64,000 bases of DNA from Billgrantia zhangzhouensis (GCF_021404465.1 NZ_JABFTT010000014.1:1-64000); one strand, 5' to 3'; positions 33,170 through 44,908 are shown, counted from the stretch's first letter. Notes: generated from the sequence alone by a model not told the origin. Made by a program: numbers and translations.

Positions 33170-34714
33170 ATGCTGGATGATTCTCTCCTCGCCGACCTCA
33201 CTGCCGACCTGCCCAGCGTCGTGCGCCTGCAGCGCCTGGTACGTACCCTGCGTGAGGGCTTCCGCTGCGGCGCGGTGTGCCTGCTGCGGGTGCGGGATGA
33301 CGTGCTGGCGCCGGTGGCGGTGGAAGGCCTGGTGCGCGAAGCGCTGGGGCGACGCTTCGAGGTGGCCCGCCATCCGCGTCTTGCCGCCATTCTCACGAGC
33401 CGCCGTTCGACCCTGTTCCCGCCGGACTCCAGCCTGCCCGACCCATACGACGGCCTGGTCGAGCAGCAGCCGGGAGAGCCGCTGCACGTGCACGATTGCA
33501 TGGGCATCAGCCTGCACGTCGAAGGGGAGCCGTGGGGCGTGCTGACCCTGGACGCCCTGGTGGCAGGTACCTTCGACGAGGCTGCATGCACGGCGCTTGA
33601 GCGCTACGCACTGCTGGTCGAGGCTGCGGTGCGCGTCTCGCGCCTGGAGCAGGAGGTGCGCGCGCTGCGCATGGCGAGCCACGGCATGCTCCCGCATGCC
33701 GAGCCGGGCGAGGGCGGCGAGATTCTCGGCCACAGCGCCGGGTTGCAGCGCCTGCTGAACGAACTTGACGTGGTGGCGGAGTCCGACCTTCCGGTGTTGC
33801 TGATGGGCGAGACCGGGGTGGGCAAGGAACTGTTCGCCCGGCGCCTGCATCAGCGTTCGCCACGGCGCGAGCAGCCGCTGGTGCAGGTCAACTGTGCGGC
33901 CCTGCCGGAGACCCTGGCCGAGAGTGAGCTGTTCGGCCACGTGAAAGGGGCCTTCTCGGGCGCCACGGCGGATCGTGCGGGCCGCTTCGAGGCCGCTGAC
34001 GGTGGCACCCTGTTCCTCGACGAGGTGGGCGAGTTGCCGCTGCCGATCCAGGCCAAGCTGCTGCGTGCGCTGCAGAACGGCGAGGTGCAGCGCCTGGGCG
34101 AGGATACCCCGCGCCGGGTCGATGTGCGCATCATCGCCGCCACCAACCGCCGGCTGGCCGACGGCGTGCGCGAAGGCCACTTTCGTGCCGATCTCTATCA
34201 CCGGTTGTCGGTCTATCCGGTGGCGATCCCACCGCTGCGCGAGCGCGACAGCGACGTGCTGGTACTGGCCGGTCACTTTCTCGAGATCAACCGTGCCCGG
34301 CTCGGCGTGCGCAGCCTGCGCCTGGCGCCGGCGGCCGAGGCGGCGCTGCTGGCCTACGCCTGGCCGGGCAACGTGCGCGAACTCGAGCACGTCATCAGCC
34401 GAGCGGCGATCAAGGCGTTGGGCCACGGTGCCCGACGCGACGACATCGTCACCCTGGAACCGGAGTGGCTCGACCTGTCTCATGGCAAAACGTTAAAGGG
34501 CGAAGCGTTGAAAGCCGGTCGCGACGAATCCGCTGTCCCTGGTGTGGCGTCGAGCACCGACGAGCCGCTGCGCAGCCAGGTCGAATCCGCGCAGCGGCAG
34601 GCGATTCGCCAAGCCCTGGCGGCGAGCGGCGACAACTGGGCGAATGCCGCCCGCCGGCTTGCCGTGGACCCCAGCAACCTGCACAAGCTGGCACGTCGCT
34701 TGGGGATCAAGTAG
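33170..34714 (+). CDS. norR: NO-responsive sigma-54 activator NorR
   Basis: 514 aa. N-terminal GAF domain (1-170) that in NorR holds a mononuclear iron that binds NO, AAA+ domain (Walker A GETGVGKE, GAFSGA loop in place of the commoner GAFTGA, Walker B LFLDEVGE), and a Fis-type helix-turn-helix (NWANAARRLAVDPSNLHKLARRL). ATG 33170 is preferred to GTG 33158, which lies inside a NorR box. It is divergent from its likely target, the RIC gene; norVW or norCB are not present here. Confidence 0.95.
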   Translation: MLDDSLLADLTADLPSVVRLQRLVRTLREGFRCGAVCLLRVRDDVLAPVAVEGLVREALGRRFEVARHPRLAAILTSRRSTLFPPDSSLPDPYDGLVEQQPGEPLHVHDCMGISLHVEGEPWGVLTLDALVAGTFDEAACTALERYALLVEAAVRVSRLEQEVRALRMASHGMLPHAEPGEGGEILGHSAGLQRLLNELDVVAESDLPVLLMGETGVGKELFARRLHQRSPRREQPLVQVNCAALPETLAESELFGHVKGAFSGATADRAGRFEAADGGTLFLDEVGELPLPIQAKLLRALQNGEVQRLGEDTPRRVDVRIIAATNRRLADGVREGHFRADLYHRLSVYPVAIPPLRERDSDVLVLAGHFLEINRARLGVRSLRLAPAAEAALLAYAWPGNVRELEHVISRAAIKALGHGARRDDIVTLEPEWLDLSHGKTLKGEALKAGRDESAVPGVASSTDEPLRSQVESAQRQAIRQALAASGDNWANAARRLAVDPSNLHKLARRLGIK

Positions 34715-34826
34715 TTATCGGATTGCAAGCGTTAGCGTTAAAAATAAAACCCAGATATGGTGCTTGATCCCCTGGACTTGGCTATATATGGTAGCCAAGT
34801 CCCCGGTTGGGGGCAGAGGCAAGCGC

Positions 34827-34840
34827 TTGACGCATGTCAG
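34827..34840. promoter_or_regulatory. FNR/DNR-type box upstream of ubiT
   Basis: TTGACGCATGTCAG, one mismatch to TTGAC-N4-GTCAA, 92 bp before ubiT. It probably drives ubiT-nrdJa-nrdJb. Confidence 0.65.
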
Positions 34841-34931
34841 TGCAGGCAGCCCGCGTCGCGCTTAGGATGGACGGTTTCATCGGCCGTTGTGGCCAGCGAT
34901 ATCCACCGTTCGCTCCGTGGGAGAGCACATC

Positions 34932-35414
34932 ATGTTCATGTTGCCCTTGTCGTCCCTGCCGCGCCCTCCGGCCCCGACTCGACTGATTCGTGCCATCGAT
35001 CCCCGCGTGCCGCTCGCGGTGAAGCGTCAACTGATCGAGCCGCTGCTCAACCGTACCTTTGCCGAGCCTCTGGCAGAGGGCGAGTTCGATGTGCTCGAAG
35101 GGCGGCGCATCTCGCTACACATCGAGGACCTGGGCGTGGTGCTGACGCTGACCCTCGATGCGGAGCGCTTCCGGCTCAGCCCGGAGACGGGAGAGGCCAC
35201 CATTCGCGGCGGCTGGCGCGAGTTCCTGTGCCTGGCGACCCGGCGCGAGGATCCCGACGCGCTGTTCTTCCAGCGCCGGCTGGTGATCGAGGGCGATACC
35301 GAGCTTGGCCTGATGGTCAAGAACCTGCTCGACAGCCGCGAGGAGGGCCTGGCCCAGGGGCGGCTCGGGGAATGGCTGGCACGCTTCGAGCGCATGGCGC
35401 GCCAGGAACGTTGA
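34932..35414 (+). CDS. ubiT: Anaerobic ubiquinone biosynthesis accessory protein UbiT
   Basis: 160 aa from ATG 34932. A single SCP2 lipid-carrier domain, ending with the strongly conserved REDPDALFFQRRLVIEGDTE and LGLMVKNLLD. UbiT works with UbiU and UbiV (encoded at 48-50 kb) to make ubiquinone without oxygen. It is followed after 37 bp by the class II ribonucleotide reductase gene and probably shares its transcript. Confidence 0.93.
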   Translation: MFMLPLSSLPRPPAPTRLIRAIDPRVPLAVKRQLIEPLLNRTFAEPLAEGEFDVLEGRRISLHIEDLGVVLTLTLDAERFRLSPETGEATIRGGWREFLCLATRREDPDALFFQRRLVIEGDTELGLMVKNLLDSREEGLAQGRLGEWLARFERMARQER

Positions 35415-35451
35415 ACGATTTGAACTTTTGACCCTGACTGGAGATCCCTGC

Positions 35452-37563
35452 ATGAGTACTTCCACCAAGGCCGTCAAGACATCCCACGAGGTGCCTATGC
35501 AAGCGCCCTCACGCGATATCTGGGACTCCAAGTATCGCCTCAAGGATCGTCATGGCCGGCCCGTCGACAAGGACGTGGCGGCGACCTGGGATCGCGTTGC
35601 GCGTGCCCTGGCCGCGGTGGAAGGCGACAGGGCCGAGGAGTGGCTGCCCAAGTTCCGCTGGGCGCTGGAGAACGGCGCCATTCCCGCCGGACGCATCATG
35701 TCCAACGCCGGCGCCGAGGACTACAAGCCGGCGGTGAGCCTGATCAATTGCACCGTCTCGCGCACCATCCGCGACTCCATGCACGAGATCCTCTCCTCGG
35801 TAGTGGATGCCGGCATGACCCTCAAGGCGGGCTGCGGCATCGGCTACGAGTTCTCCACCCTGCGTCACAAGGGCGCCTTCGTGTTCGGCGCCGGCGCCGG
35901 CACCAACGGCCCGCTGGCGTTCATGGATATCTACGACAAGATGTGCTTCACGGTGGCCTCGGCGGGCGGTCGCCGAGGCGCCCAGATGGGCACCTTCGAC
36001 GTCGGCCATCCCGACGTGCGTAGCTTCATCGAGGCCAAGCGTGAAGCCGGCCGGCTGCGTCAGTTCAACCTCTCGCTGCTGATCACCGATGAGTTCATGG
36101 AAGCGGTGAAGAACGACGCCGATTGGCCGCTGGCCTTCCCGCTGCATGCCGGCGAGAAAGAAGACGTCAAGCCCGAGGACCTGATCTACCGCGACTGGCC
36201 GGTGATCGAGGAGGGCTACACCGTCGACGCCGAGGGTCGCGTGGCCTGTCGTATCGTCGAGGTGATCAAGGCCCGCGAGTTGTGGGACACCATCATGCGC
36301 TCCACCTACGACTTCGCCGAGCCGGGCTTCATCCTGATCGACCAGGTCAACCGCATGAACAACAATTGGTTCTGCGAGGAGATCCGCGCCACCAACCCCT
36401 GCGGCGAACAGCCCCTGCCGCCGGAAGGCGCCTGCCTGCTCGGTTCGGTCAACCTGACCCGCTTCGTCATCGACCCCTTCGGCAAGAAGCCGCGCTTCGA
36501 CTGGGAGCGCTATCGCCAGGTAGTGGCGATCTTCACCCGCATGCTCGACAACGTGGTCGAGATCAGCGGCCTGCCGCTGGAGGGCCAGCGCCGCGAGATC
36601 GAGGCCAAGCGCCGTCACGGCATGGGCTTTCTCGGCCTGGGCTCGACCCTGACCATGCTCAAGATCCCCTACGGCTCGGCCGAGTCGCTCGCCTTCACCG
36701 AGGAAGTGAGCCGCAACCTGGCCATCGAGGGCTGGAAGCAGGCGCTGGAACTCTCCCGCGAGAAGGGCATGGCGCCGATACTGGCCGAGGACTTCGAGAT
36801 CACGCCGAAGATGATGCGCGAGCGCCCGGAGTTGGCGAAGGACGGCTACGAGATCGGCGACAAGGTGCCCGGGCGCATCCTGCACGCGCGCTACAGCCGC
36901 TACATGCAGAAGGTCGCCGAGGTGGAGCCGGAGCTGGTCGCGGCACTCGCCGAGCATGGCGCGCGCTTCACCCACCACAGTTCCATCGCACCGACCGGCA
37001 CCATCTCGCTGTCGCTGGGCAACAATGCCTCCAACGGCATCGAGCCGTCCTTCTCGCACCGCTACTTCCGCAACGTGATCCAGTCGGGCAAGAAGACCAA
37101 GGAGCAGGTCGAAGTAGTCTCCTTCGAGCTTGCCGCCTATCGGCACTTCATCGCCAGCGATGCGGTGGAGAGCGACCTGCCCGACTACTTCATCACCGCC
37201 GACGCGGTCACCCCGCAGCAGCACGTGGCGGTGCAGGCAGCGGCCCAGGCCTGGGTAGACTCGGCCATCTCCAAGACGGTCAATGTGCCCACCGAGTTCC
37301 CCTTCGAGCAGTTCAAGGACCTCTATCTGGACGCCTACGCGAGCAAGCTCAAGGGCTGCACCACCTTCCGCTTCAACCCGGAAGCGTTCCAGGGCGTGCT
37401 GGTACGCGAGGATGATCTCAAGAACACCACCTACGTGTTCGAGCTGGAGGACGGCGAGACACTGGAACTCAAGGGCGACGAGAAGGTGATCTACGACGGC
37501 GAGGAGCACAACGCGGCCAATCTCTATGACGCACTGAAAGAGGGTACCTATGGAAAGTGGTAA
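35452..37563 (+). CDS. nrdJa: Adenosylcobalamin-dependent (class II) ribonucleotide reductase, large part
   Basis: 703 aa. The class I/II barrel is recognisable from the substrate Cys in SLINCTVSRTI, KAGCGIGYEF, and the radical site NPCGEQPLPPEGACLLGSVN. Near the C terminus PTGKF-like strings of cd1 are absent; the chain ends without the C-terminal Cys pair, which is on the next gene. It reduces ribonucleotides with B12 and does not need oxygen. This two-gene form is known in pseudomonads. Confidence 0.92.
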   Translation: MSTSTKAVKTSHEVPMQAPSRDIWDSKYRLKDRHGRPVDKDVAATWDRVARALAAVEGDRAEEWLPKFRWALENGAIPAGRIMSNAGAEDYKPAVSLINCTVSRTIRDSMHEILSSVVDAGMTLKAGCGIGYEFSTLRHKGAFVFGAGAGTNGPLAFMDIYDKMCFTVASAGGRRGAQMGTFDVGHPDVRSFIEAKREAGRLRQFNLSLLITDEFMEAVKNDADWPLAFPLHAGEKEDVKPEDLIYRDWPVIEEGYTVDAEGRVACRIVEVIKARELWDTIMRSTYDFAEPGFILIDQVNRMNNNWFCEEIRATNPCGEQPLPPEGACLLGSVNLTRFVIDPFGKKPRFDWERYRQVVAIFTRMLDNVVEISGLPLEGQRREIEAKRRHGMGFLGLGSTLTMLKIPYGSAESLAFTEEVSRNLAIEGWKQALELSREKGMAPILAEDFEITPKMMRERPELAKDGYEIGDKVPGRILHARYSRYMQKVAEVEPELVAALAEHGARFTHHSSIAPTGTISLSLGNNASNGIEPSFSHRYFRNVIQSGKKTKEQVEVVSFELAAYRHFIASDAVESDLPDYFITADAVTPQQHVAVQAAAQAWVDSAISKTVNVPTEFPFEQFKDLYLDAYASKLKGCTTFRFNPEAFQGVLVREDDLKNTTYVFELEDGETLELKGDEKVIYDGEEHNAANLYDALKEGTYGKW

Positions 37564-37614
37564 CCGCTCGATCCGTTTCCGCGTCGTGAAGACAAGTATT
37601 GAAGGAGCCCGCTG

Positions 37615-38370
37615 ATGGCCGTCGAAATCAAGTCCAAGATCGTTTCCTACAGCGTCAAGAAGGCGGTGGAAGCGCCACCGCTGGCCGACGAGAATCCGCT
37701 CACGGTACGCATACCCTCGCGCCCCGAGGGTACCCTCGAGGCTGTGTCCGAAAAGATCTCCTATGTCGGCGCCGAAGGCCGCAAGAAGGTCTACCTGCTG
37801 GTTTCCTTCATGCCGGTGGAGGGCGTGCTCGACGGCAAGCGCGTGGTGATCGAACGCCCGGTGGAGTTCTTCTTCCCCTCCGGCCAGCTCTCCAGCGAGC
37901 ACCAGTGGATCACTGCCACCATGCGCAGCCTGTCGCTGGCCGCTCGCGGCGGCTACGTCACCCAGGCGGTGGCCGACTTGCGCAAGGTGGCCTGGGACAA
38001 GGGCCTGGTGCGCTGCGGCATGAACCGCTGGGGCAAGCCGATGTTCCACGACTCCGAGGTAGCGGCCATCGCCTGGTCGATCCAGCAGATCCTCTACCGC
38101 CGCGGTTTCCTCGATCAGGATGGCAACCAGGTGCCAGTGGAGGAGCTGGTGCGCCGCTATGCCCACCGCCTGACCCACGGCCACCCCTGGCAGCCACCGA
38201 CACCGGAAGAGGAAGCGCAGGCCGAGCAGCAGGCCAAGGCGGCAGCCGCCGAAGAGAAAAGCGATGGCCCCACGGTGGTCGGTCACTGCCCGGAGTGTCG
38301 CGGCGAGCTGATCATGATGGATGGCTGCCCGACTTGCTATGCGGGTTGTGGCTGGTCCAAGTGTGGCTAG
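37615..38370 (+). CDS. nrdJb: Class II ribonucleotide reductase, C-terminal part NrdJb
   Basis: 251 aa, 51 bp after nrdJa. It begins with a beta-rich domain (TSCPD-like region; LRKVAWDKGLVRCG) and ends in a Cys-rich zinc-ribbon tail (CPECRGELIMMDGCPTC, then CGWSKC) that probably carries the redox-active thiols re-reducing the active site. A terminator follows at 38415. Confidence 0.88.
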   Translation: MAVEIKSKIVSYSVKKAVEAPPLADENPLTVRIPSRPEGTLEAVSEKISYVGAEGRKKVYLLVSFMPVEGVLDGKRVVIERPVEFFFPSGQLSSEHQWITATMRSLSLAARGGYVTQAVADLRKVAWDKGLVRCGMNRWGKPMFHDSEVAAIAWSIQQILYRRGFLDQDGNQVPVEELVRRYAHRLTHGHPWQPPTPEEEAQAEQQAKAAAAEEKSDGPTVVGHCPECRGELIMMDGCPTCYAGCGWSKCG

Positions 38371-38414
38371 GCTTGGACGAAAACTGGCTGCGCTCGGCCA
38401 TCAACACCACCCAC

Positions 38415-38439
38415 CGAAGCCGGACTTGGTCCGGCTTCG
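38415..38439. terminator. Bidirectional terminator nrdJb/deoR
   Basis: An 11-bp perfect stem (CGAAGCCGGAC and complement) with a TTG loop, between the convergent nrdJb and deoR genes. Confidence 0.8.
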
Positions 38440-38451
38440 CCGTGTCCGGGG

Positions 38452-39201
38452 TCAGGCGGCGACGATTCTCGGGCCGCCGTTCTCCGGCGATGGCGCCATG
38501 TCGCCGTCGGTGATCACCACGTCGAAGTCGTCGAGCTTGGCGAAGTAGGCGGGGCGGATCTGTCCGATCTTGCTCTCGTCGACTACCAGCAGGCGTTGTG
38601 CGGCGCAGGCAATGGCGGCCTGCTTGGGGGCGACCTCGTGGAAGTGAAAGCAGCTCACGCCGCGCTCGGCGTGCACCCCGGCGGCCGAGATGAAGGCACG
38701 ATTGATGCCCAGGCGCTTGATCGCCGCACTCATGTCGTCGCTGCCGAAGGAGTGCGAGGTGGTGTGATAGAGGCCACCCAGCAGTACCAGGCGTACGCTG
38801 GGGACCAGGCTCACCGCATTGGCGACGTTGAGTGCATAGGTCACCACGGTGAGTTGGCTGCCCCTGGCGAGCATGCCTGCCAGGGGTAGCAGGGTGGTGC
38901 CGCAGTCGATGAATAGGGTATCCCCGTCTTCGATGAAGCGGGCGGCTTGTTCGCAGAGCCGTCGCTTGGCCAAGGCGTGGCTGTCCTGCTGCTGGTCGAG
39001 GTCATAGACCGGCGCGTAGTGATTGGCCATGACCAGGCGTCCACCGAGCAGCATCATGGCGCCGTCGCTTGCGGCTACGTCGCGGCGAATGGTCATCTCG
39101 GAGACGCCGCACATCTGGGCGGCCTCGCCGAGAGGAAGGGTGCCGCCACCGGCCAGTGCCTGCTGCAGACGGGCCAGGCGCATGGCGCTGCGGTCTTTCA
39201 T
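38452..39201 (-). CDS. deoR: DeoR family transcriptional repressor
   Basis: 249 aa. DeoR-type helix-turn-helix (AQMCGVSEMTIRRDVAA) and the DeoRC sugar-phosphate sensor (FIDCGTTLLPLAGML; RAFISAAGVHAERG). It is divergent from nupC and the deo operon. A 16-bp site close to the E. coli DeoR operator lies between them. Expected inducer: deoxyribose 5-phosphate. Confidence 0.9.
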   Translation of the reverse strand: MKDRSAMRLARLQQALAGGGTLPLGEAAQMCGVSEMTIRRDVAASDGAMMLLGGRLVMANHYAPVYDLDQQQDSHALAKRRLCEQAARFIEDGDTLFIDCGTTLLPLAGMLARGSQLTVVTYALNVANAVSLVPSVRLVLLGGLYHTTSHSFGSDDMSAAIKRLGINRAFISAAGVHAERGVSCFHFHEVAPKQAAIACAAQRLLVVDESKIGQIRPAYFAKLDDFDVVITDGDMAPSPENGGPRIVAA

Positions 39202-39374
39202 TCACTGCTCTCCAATTTCACACTCCAGAACTTGGCTCGAAGATCGCTTTGGCTGGCCCTATGCTGAGCCAGGCAACGAGTATTTTCCACTCCCTACACT
39301 GTCCTGCCCCCAAGCCACTACGGTTGGCGTAGCAATTTTGCGCTTCGAATAGATGTTGGTTGGATAACGCAAAA

Positions 39375-39390
39375 TGTTATAATTTTAACA
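39375..39390. promoter_or_regulatory. DeoR operator
   Basis: TGTTATAATTTTAACA differs from the E. coli operator TGTTAGAATTCTAACA at two positions. It lies 89 bp before nupC. Confidence 0.8.
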
Positions 39391-39478
39391 TCTCGTGCAG
39401 TTTTCCCTGCGCTGATATCACGACAACCAGATGCGGCGGGTCCTGGCACATCGCCGCCGGCACCAAAGGAAGAATTCC

Positions 39479-40750
39479 ATGACCGCCATCATGAGCCTGG
39501 TCGGCATGGCGACGCTCATCGCCATCGCCCTTGTCTTCTCCTTCAACCGGCGCGACATTCGGCTGCGAACCGTAGGCGGCGCCTTCGCCATCCAGGCCGG
39601 CATCGGTGCCTTCGTGCTCTATGTGCCGTTCGGCCAGGCGGTGCTGCAGACCATCTCCGCCGGTGTCAGCCAGGTAGTGCTCTACGCCAACGACGGCATC
39701 GATTTCCTGTTCGGCGGCCTGGCCGATACCGGCAACATCGGCTTCGTCTTCGCCATCAAGGTGCTGCCGGTGATCATCTTCTTCTCCTCGCTGATCGCCG
39801 TGCTCTACTACCTCGGCATCATGCAGTGGGTGATCCGCATCCTCGGCGGGGCGCTGCAGAAGGCATTGGGCACCTCGCGCACCGAATCGCTCTCGGCCAC
39901 CGCCAACATCTTCGTCGGACAGACCGAGGCGCCGCTGGTGGTACGTCCCTTCATCGCGCGCATGACCCCTTCGCAGCTGTTCGCGGTGATGTGCGGTGGG
40001 CTGGCTTCGGTGGCGGGCTCGGTGTTGGCCGGCTACGCGGCGCTGGGTATCCCCATGGAGTACCTGGTTGCGGCGTCGTTCATGGCCGCTCCCGGCGGGC
40101 TGCTGTTCGCCAAGCTGATCATGCCCGAGACCCACGAGCCGGTGGACGACACCGAAGAGGCCAACCAGGTCATCGAGGAGGAGGACAAGCCGGTCAACGT
40201 GCTCGATGCGGCGGCGACCGGTGCCACTTCGGGGCTGCGCCTGGCGGCCAACGTCGGCGCCATGCTGCTCGCCTTCATCGGCCTGATCGCCTTGATCAAC
40301 GGCATGCTCGGCGGCGTAGGCGGCTGGATCGGCGTCGAGCAACTGAGCCTGGAGCTGATCCTCGGCTGGCTGTTCGCGCCGCTTGCCTTCGTGCTCGGCG
40401 TGCCCTGGGCGGAGGCCACCCTGGCCGGTTCCTTCATCGGCCAGAAGCTGGTGGTCAACGAGTTCGTCGCCTACATCAACCTGGCACCCTACATCGATGG
40501 CGACGCGATGGTGGCCAATACCGGCCAGGCCATGAGTGGCCACACCATCGCCATTCTCTCCTTTGCCCTGTGCGGCTTCGCCAACCTCTCGTCGATCGCC
40601 ATCCTGCTCGGCGGCCTGGGCAGCATCGCCCCCAGTCGACGCCACGACATTGCCCGCTTCGGGGTGAAGGCGGTGCTGGCGGGCACGCTCTCGAACCTGA
40701 TGTCGGCGGCCATCGCCGGCTTCTTCCTCGCCCTGGGGGGCGTGATCTGA
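39479..40750 (+). CDS. nupC: Concentrative nucleoside transporter NupC
   Basis: 423 aa from ATG 39479 (AAGGAAG upstream). Polytopic CNT family protein with [16 protein letters not shown] and a C-terminal [16 protein letters not shown]. It imports nucleosides by cation symport and feeds the deo enzymes that follow. Confidence 0.95.
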   Translation: MTAIMSLVGMATLIAIALVFSFNRRDIRLRTVGGAFAIQAGIGAFVLYVPFGQAVLQTISAGVSQVVLYANDGIDFLFGGLADTGNIGFVFAIKVLPVIIFFSSLIAVLYYLGIMQWVIRILGGALQKALGTSRTESLSATANIFVGQTEAPLVVRPFIARMTPSQLFAVMCGGLASVAGSVLAGYAALGIPMEYLVAASFMAAPGGLLFAKLIMPETHEPVDDTEEANQVIEEEDKPVNVLDAAATGATSGLRLAANVGAMLLAFIGLIALINGMLGGVGGWIGVEQLSLELILGWLFAPLAFVLGVPWAEATLAGSFIGQKLVVNEFVAYINLAPYIDGDAMVANTGQAMSGHTIAILSFALCGFANLSSIAILLGGLGSIAPSRRHDIARFGVKAVLAGTLSNLMSAAIAGFFLALGGVI

Positions 40751-40787
40751 TGGCCTCGATTTCTCTCCGTTCTCTACAGGTGACGTC

Positions 40788-41561
40788 ATGACCGAACTGC
40801 AGCAGGCCGCGCGCCAGGCCTTGGCGCTGATGGACCTCACCAGCCTCAACGACGACGACAGCGACGCCGTCATTCGTGAACTGTGCCGCAAGGCCAATAC
40901 ACCCTCGGGCCACCCGGCGGCGGTGTGCGTCTATCCTGGCTTCGTGCCGACTGCGCGCCAGGCGCTGGCCGAGCAGGGCCTGGCCGGCAAGGTGAAGGTG
41001 GCCACGGTGACCAACTTCCCCCACGGCGAGGCGGACATCGAGCGCGCCGCAGAGGAGACCCGGGCGGCCATTGCCGCCGGCGCCGACGAGGTCGACGTGG
41101 TCTTCCCCTATCGCGCGCTGATGGCGGGCGACGCCGAGGTCGGCCGTGAGCTGGTCGAGGCGTGCAAGCGTGAGTGCGGCGACGCCGTGCTCAAGGTGAT
41201 CCTGGAAACCGGCGAGCTCAAGGACGCCGGGCTGATCGACCGCGCCGGCATGCTGGCCATCGACGGCGGTGCCGACTTCCTCAAGACCTCCACCGGCAAG
41301 GTGGCGGTCAATGCCACCCTGAGCGCGGCCAAGATCCTGCTCACCGCGATCAAGTCGAGTGGCCGCGACGTGGGCTTCAAGGCCGCCGGCGGGGTACGCA
41401 CCGCCGAGGATGCCGCCGCCTACCTGCAGCTTGCCGAGCGGGTGATGGGGGCTGAGTGGATCACCCCGGCACACTTCCGCTTCGGCGCCTCGGGGCTACT
41501 CGGCAGCCTGCTCGACACCCTGGGCGTCGAGCGAGACCAGGGCCCGATGGGAGGCTACTGA
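40788..41561 (+). CDS. deoC: Deoxyribose-phosphate aldolase
   Basis: 257 aa. Schiff-base Lys in DFLKTSTGK, second active-site Lys in [10 protein letters not shown], and Asp in EVDVVFPY. It cleaves deoxyribose 5-phosphate to acetaldehyde and glyceraldehyde 3-phosphate. Its stop overlaps the deoA start. Confidence 0.96.
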   Translation: MTELQQAARQALALMDLTSLNDDDSDAVIRELCRKANTPSGHPAAVCVYPGFVPTARQALAEQGLAGKVKVATVTNFPHGEADIERAAEETRAAIAAGADEVDVVFPYRALMAGDAEVGRELVEACKRECGDAVLKVILETGELKDAGLIDRAGMLAIDGGADFLKTSTGKVAVNATLSAAKILLTAIKSSGRDVGFKAAGGVRTAEDAAAYLQLAERVMGAEWITPAHFRFGASGLLGSLLDTLGVERDQGPMGGY

Positions 41562-42918
41562 TGGCTTTCCGTGCGCTTCCCCAGGAGCTGATTCGCGCCA
41601 AGCGCGACGGTCAGGCGCTCTCGCCCGGGGAGATAGGCGAGCTGGTAGCGGGCATCGCCGACGGCAGCCTCTCCGATGCCCAGGTCGGTGCGCTGGCCAT
41701 GGCGATCTATCTCAATGGCATGAATGCCGCCGAGACGGTGGCACTGACCGAGGCGGTGCGCGATTCCGGTGAGGTGTTGGCGTGGCGCGGCTTGGGCCCG
41801 GGGCTCGATCTGCCGGGGCCGGTGCTCGACAAGCACTCCACCGGTGGCGTGGGCGACCTCGTTTCGCTGGTGCTGGGGCCGTGGATCGCCGCCTGCGGTG
41901 GCTACGTGCCGATGGTTTCCGGCCGCGGCCTGGGCCACACCGGCGGCACCCTGGACAAGCTAGAGGCGATTCCCGGCTACGACATCGCCCCCTCGCGGGA
42001 GCGTTTCCGCAAGCTGGTGCGCGAGGCGGGCGTGGCCATCGTCGGCCAAACCGCCGAGCTGGCGCCGGCCGACCGGCGGCTCTACGCCATTCGCGACGTC
42101 ACCGCCACGGTGGAGTCGCTGCCGCTGATCGTCAGCTCGATCCTGGGCAAGAAGCTCGCCTGCGGCCTCGACGCCCTGGTGATGGACGTCAAGAGCGGCA
42201 GCGGCGCCTTTATGCCCACGCCCGAGAAATCGCGGGAACTGGCGGCGACCATCGCCGAGGCGGCCAGCCGCGCCGGTACGCCGACCACCGCGCTGCTCAC
42301 CGACATGAGCCAGCCGTTGGCGCCCTGCGCCGGCAACGCCGTCGAGGTGCGCGAGGCGATTGCGTTGCTCGCCGGAGATAAGAGGGACGGGCGTCTGCTA
42401 GAGGTAACCCGCACGCTTGCCGCCGAGCTGCTGCTGGCCGGCAGGCTGGCCAGCGACCATGAAGGCGCCCTGGCCCTGCTCGACGAGCGGCTCGCCTCGG
42501 GGGCTGCCGCCGAGCGTTTCGCCCGTATGGTGGCGGGCCTGGGCGGCCCCGCCGACTTGCTCGAGCGCCACGACCGTTACCTGCCCCGTGCGCCCATCGT
42601 GCGCCCTGTGCATGCCGAGCGCAGCGGCCGGGTCACGCGCATGGACACTCGCGCCGTGGGGCTTGCCGTGGTGGAGCTGGGCGGTGGACGCCGTGTGCCG
42701 AGCGATGTCATCGACCATGCCGTCGGCCTGACCAGTATCGCCGCCCTCGGCGAGCCTGTCGACGGCGAGCGCCCGCTGGCCTGGGTGCATGCGGCAAGCG
42801 AGGCCGATGCCGAGCGCGCCGCCAGCCAGCTGCGTGCCGCCATCGAAGTGAACGACGTCGCGACCGGCGACGTCACACTGCCTACACTCATTCAAGACGT
42901 GATTCGTCGGGAGGCGCC

Positions 42919-42922
<4 letters not shown>
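41561..42922 (+). CDS. deoA: Thymidine phosphorylase
   Basis: 453 aa from ATG 41561. The phosphate-binding signature KHSTGGVGD and the family string [20 protein letters not shown] are intact. It splits thymidine or deoxyuridine to base and deoxyribose 1-phosphate. It overlaps deoC by one base and deoB by four. Confidence 0.96.
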
Positions 42923-44169
<1,247 letters not shown>

Positions 44170-44179
44170 GAGCCTCGAC

Positions 44180-44908
44180 ATGGCGACTCCCCACATCCAG
44201 GGCGAACGCGGCATCTTCGCCGACACCGTGCTGATGCCCGGCGACCCGCTGCGTGCCAAGTACATCGCCGAGACCTTCCTCGAGGATGCGCGTGAGGTGA
44301 ACAACGTGCGCAACATGCTCGGCTTCACCGGCAGTTACCGCGGCCGCGAGATCTCGGTGATGGGCCATGGCATGGGCATTCCTTCGGTCTCTATCTATGC
44401 CAAGGAACTGATCACCGACTATGGCGTGAAGCGGCTGATCCGGGTTGGCTCCTGCGGCGCGGTGCGCGACGACGTGGCAGTGCGCGACGTGGTGATCGGC
44501 CTTGGCGCGAGCACCGACTCGGCGGTCAATCGCACCCGCTTCATGGGCCACGACTTCGCCGCCATCGCCGACTTCTCGCTGACCCGCCACGCAGTGGATG
44601 CCGCCGCGGCCCAGGGCGTGTCGGTGAAGGTGGGCAACCTGTTCTCGGCGGATCTGTTCTACAACCCCCAGGGCGAGCTGTTCGAACTGATGAAGCGCTA
44701 TGGCATCGTCGGCGTGGAAATGGAGGCGGCGGGGCTCTATGGCGTGGCGGCGGAGTTCGGCGGCCGGGCGATGACCATCTGTACCGTCTCCGACCACATC
44801 CTCAAGGGCGAGTCGCTGCCCAGCGAGGCCCGCGAGCGCAGCTTCAACGAGATGGTCGAGGTGGCCCTCGATGCGGTGCTGCGCGACGACGCGGCGGGGG
44901 CGGCATGA
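44180..44908 (+). CDS. deoD: Purine nucleoside phosphorylase DeoD
   Basis: 242 aa from ATG 44180. Hexameric DeoD type: [21 protein letters not shown], and [11 protein letters not shown] with the catalytic SDHI. It starts 10 bp after deoB and its stop overlaps cdd. Confidence 0.95.
   Translation: MATPHIQGERGIFADTVLMPGDPLRAKYIAETFLEDAREVNNVRNMLGFTGSYRGREISVMGHGMGIPSVSIYAKELITDYGVKRLIRVGSCGAVRDDVAVRDVVIGLGASTDSAVNRTRFMGHDFAAIADFSLTRHAVDAAAAQGVSVKVGNLFSADLFYNPQGELFELMKRYGIVGVEMEAAGLYGVAAEFGGRAMTICTVSDHILKGESLPSEARERSFNEMVEVALDAVLRDDAAGAA

Noticed and set aside
35509..38286. 925-codon open frame on the minus strand across nrdJa-nrdJb
   Set aside because: It is antisense to two clearly recognisable genes; long antisense frames are common in GC-rich DNA and its His/Ala/Gly-rich product matches no family.
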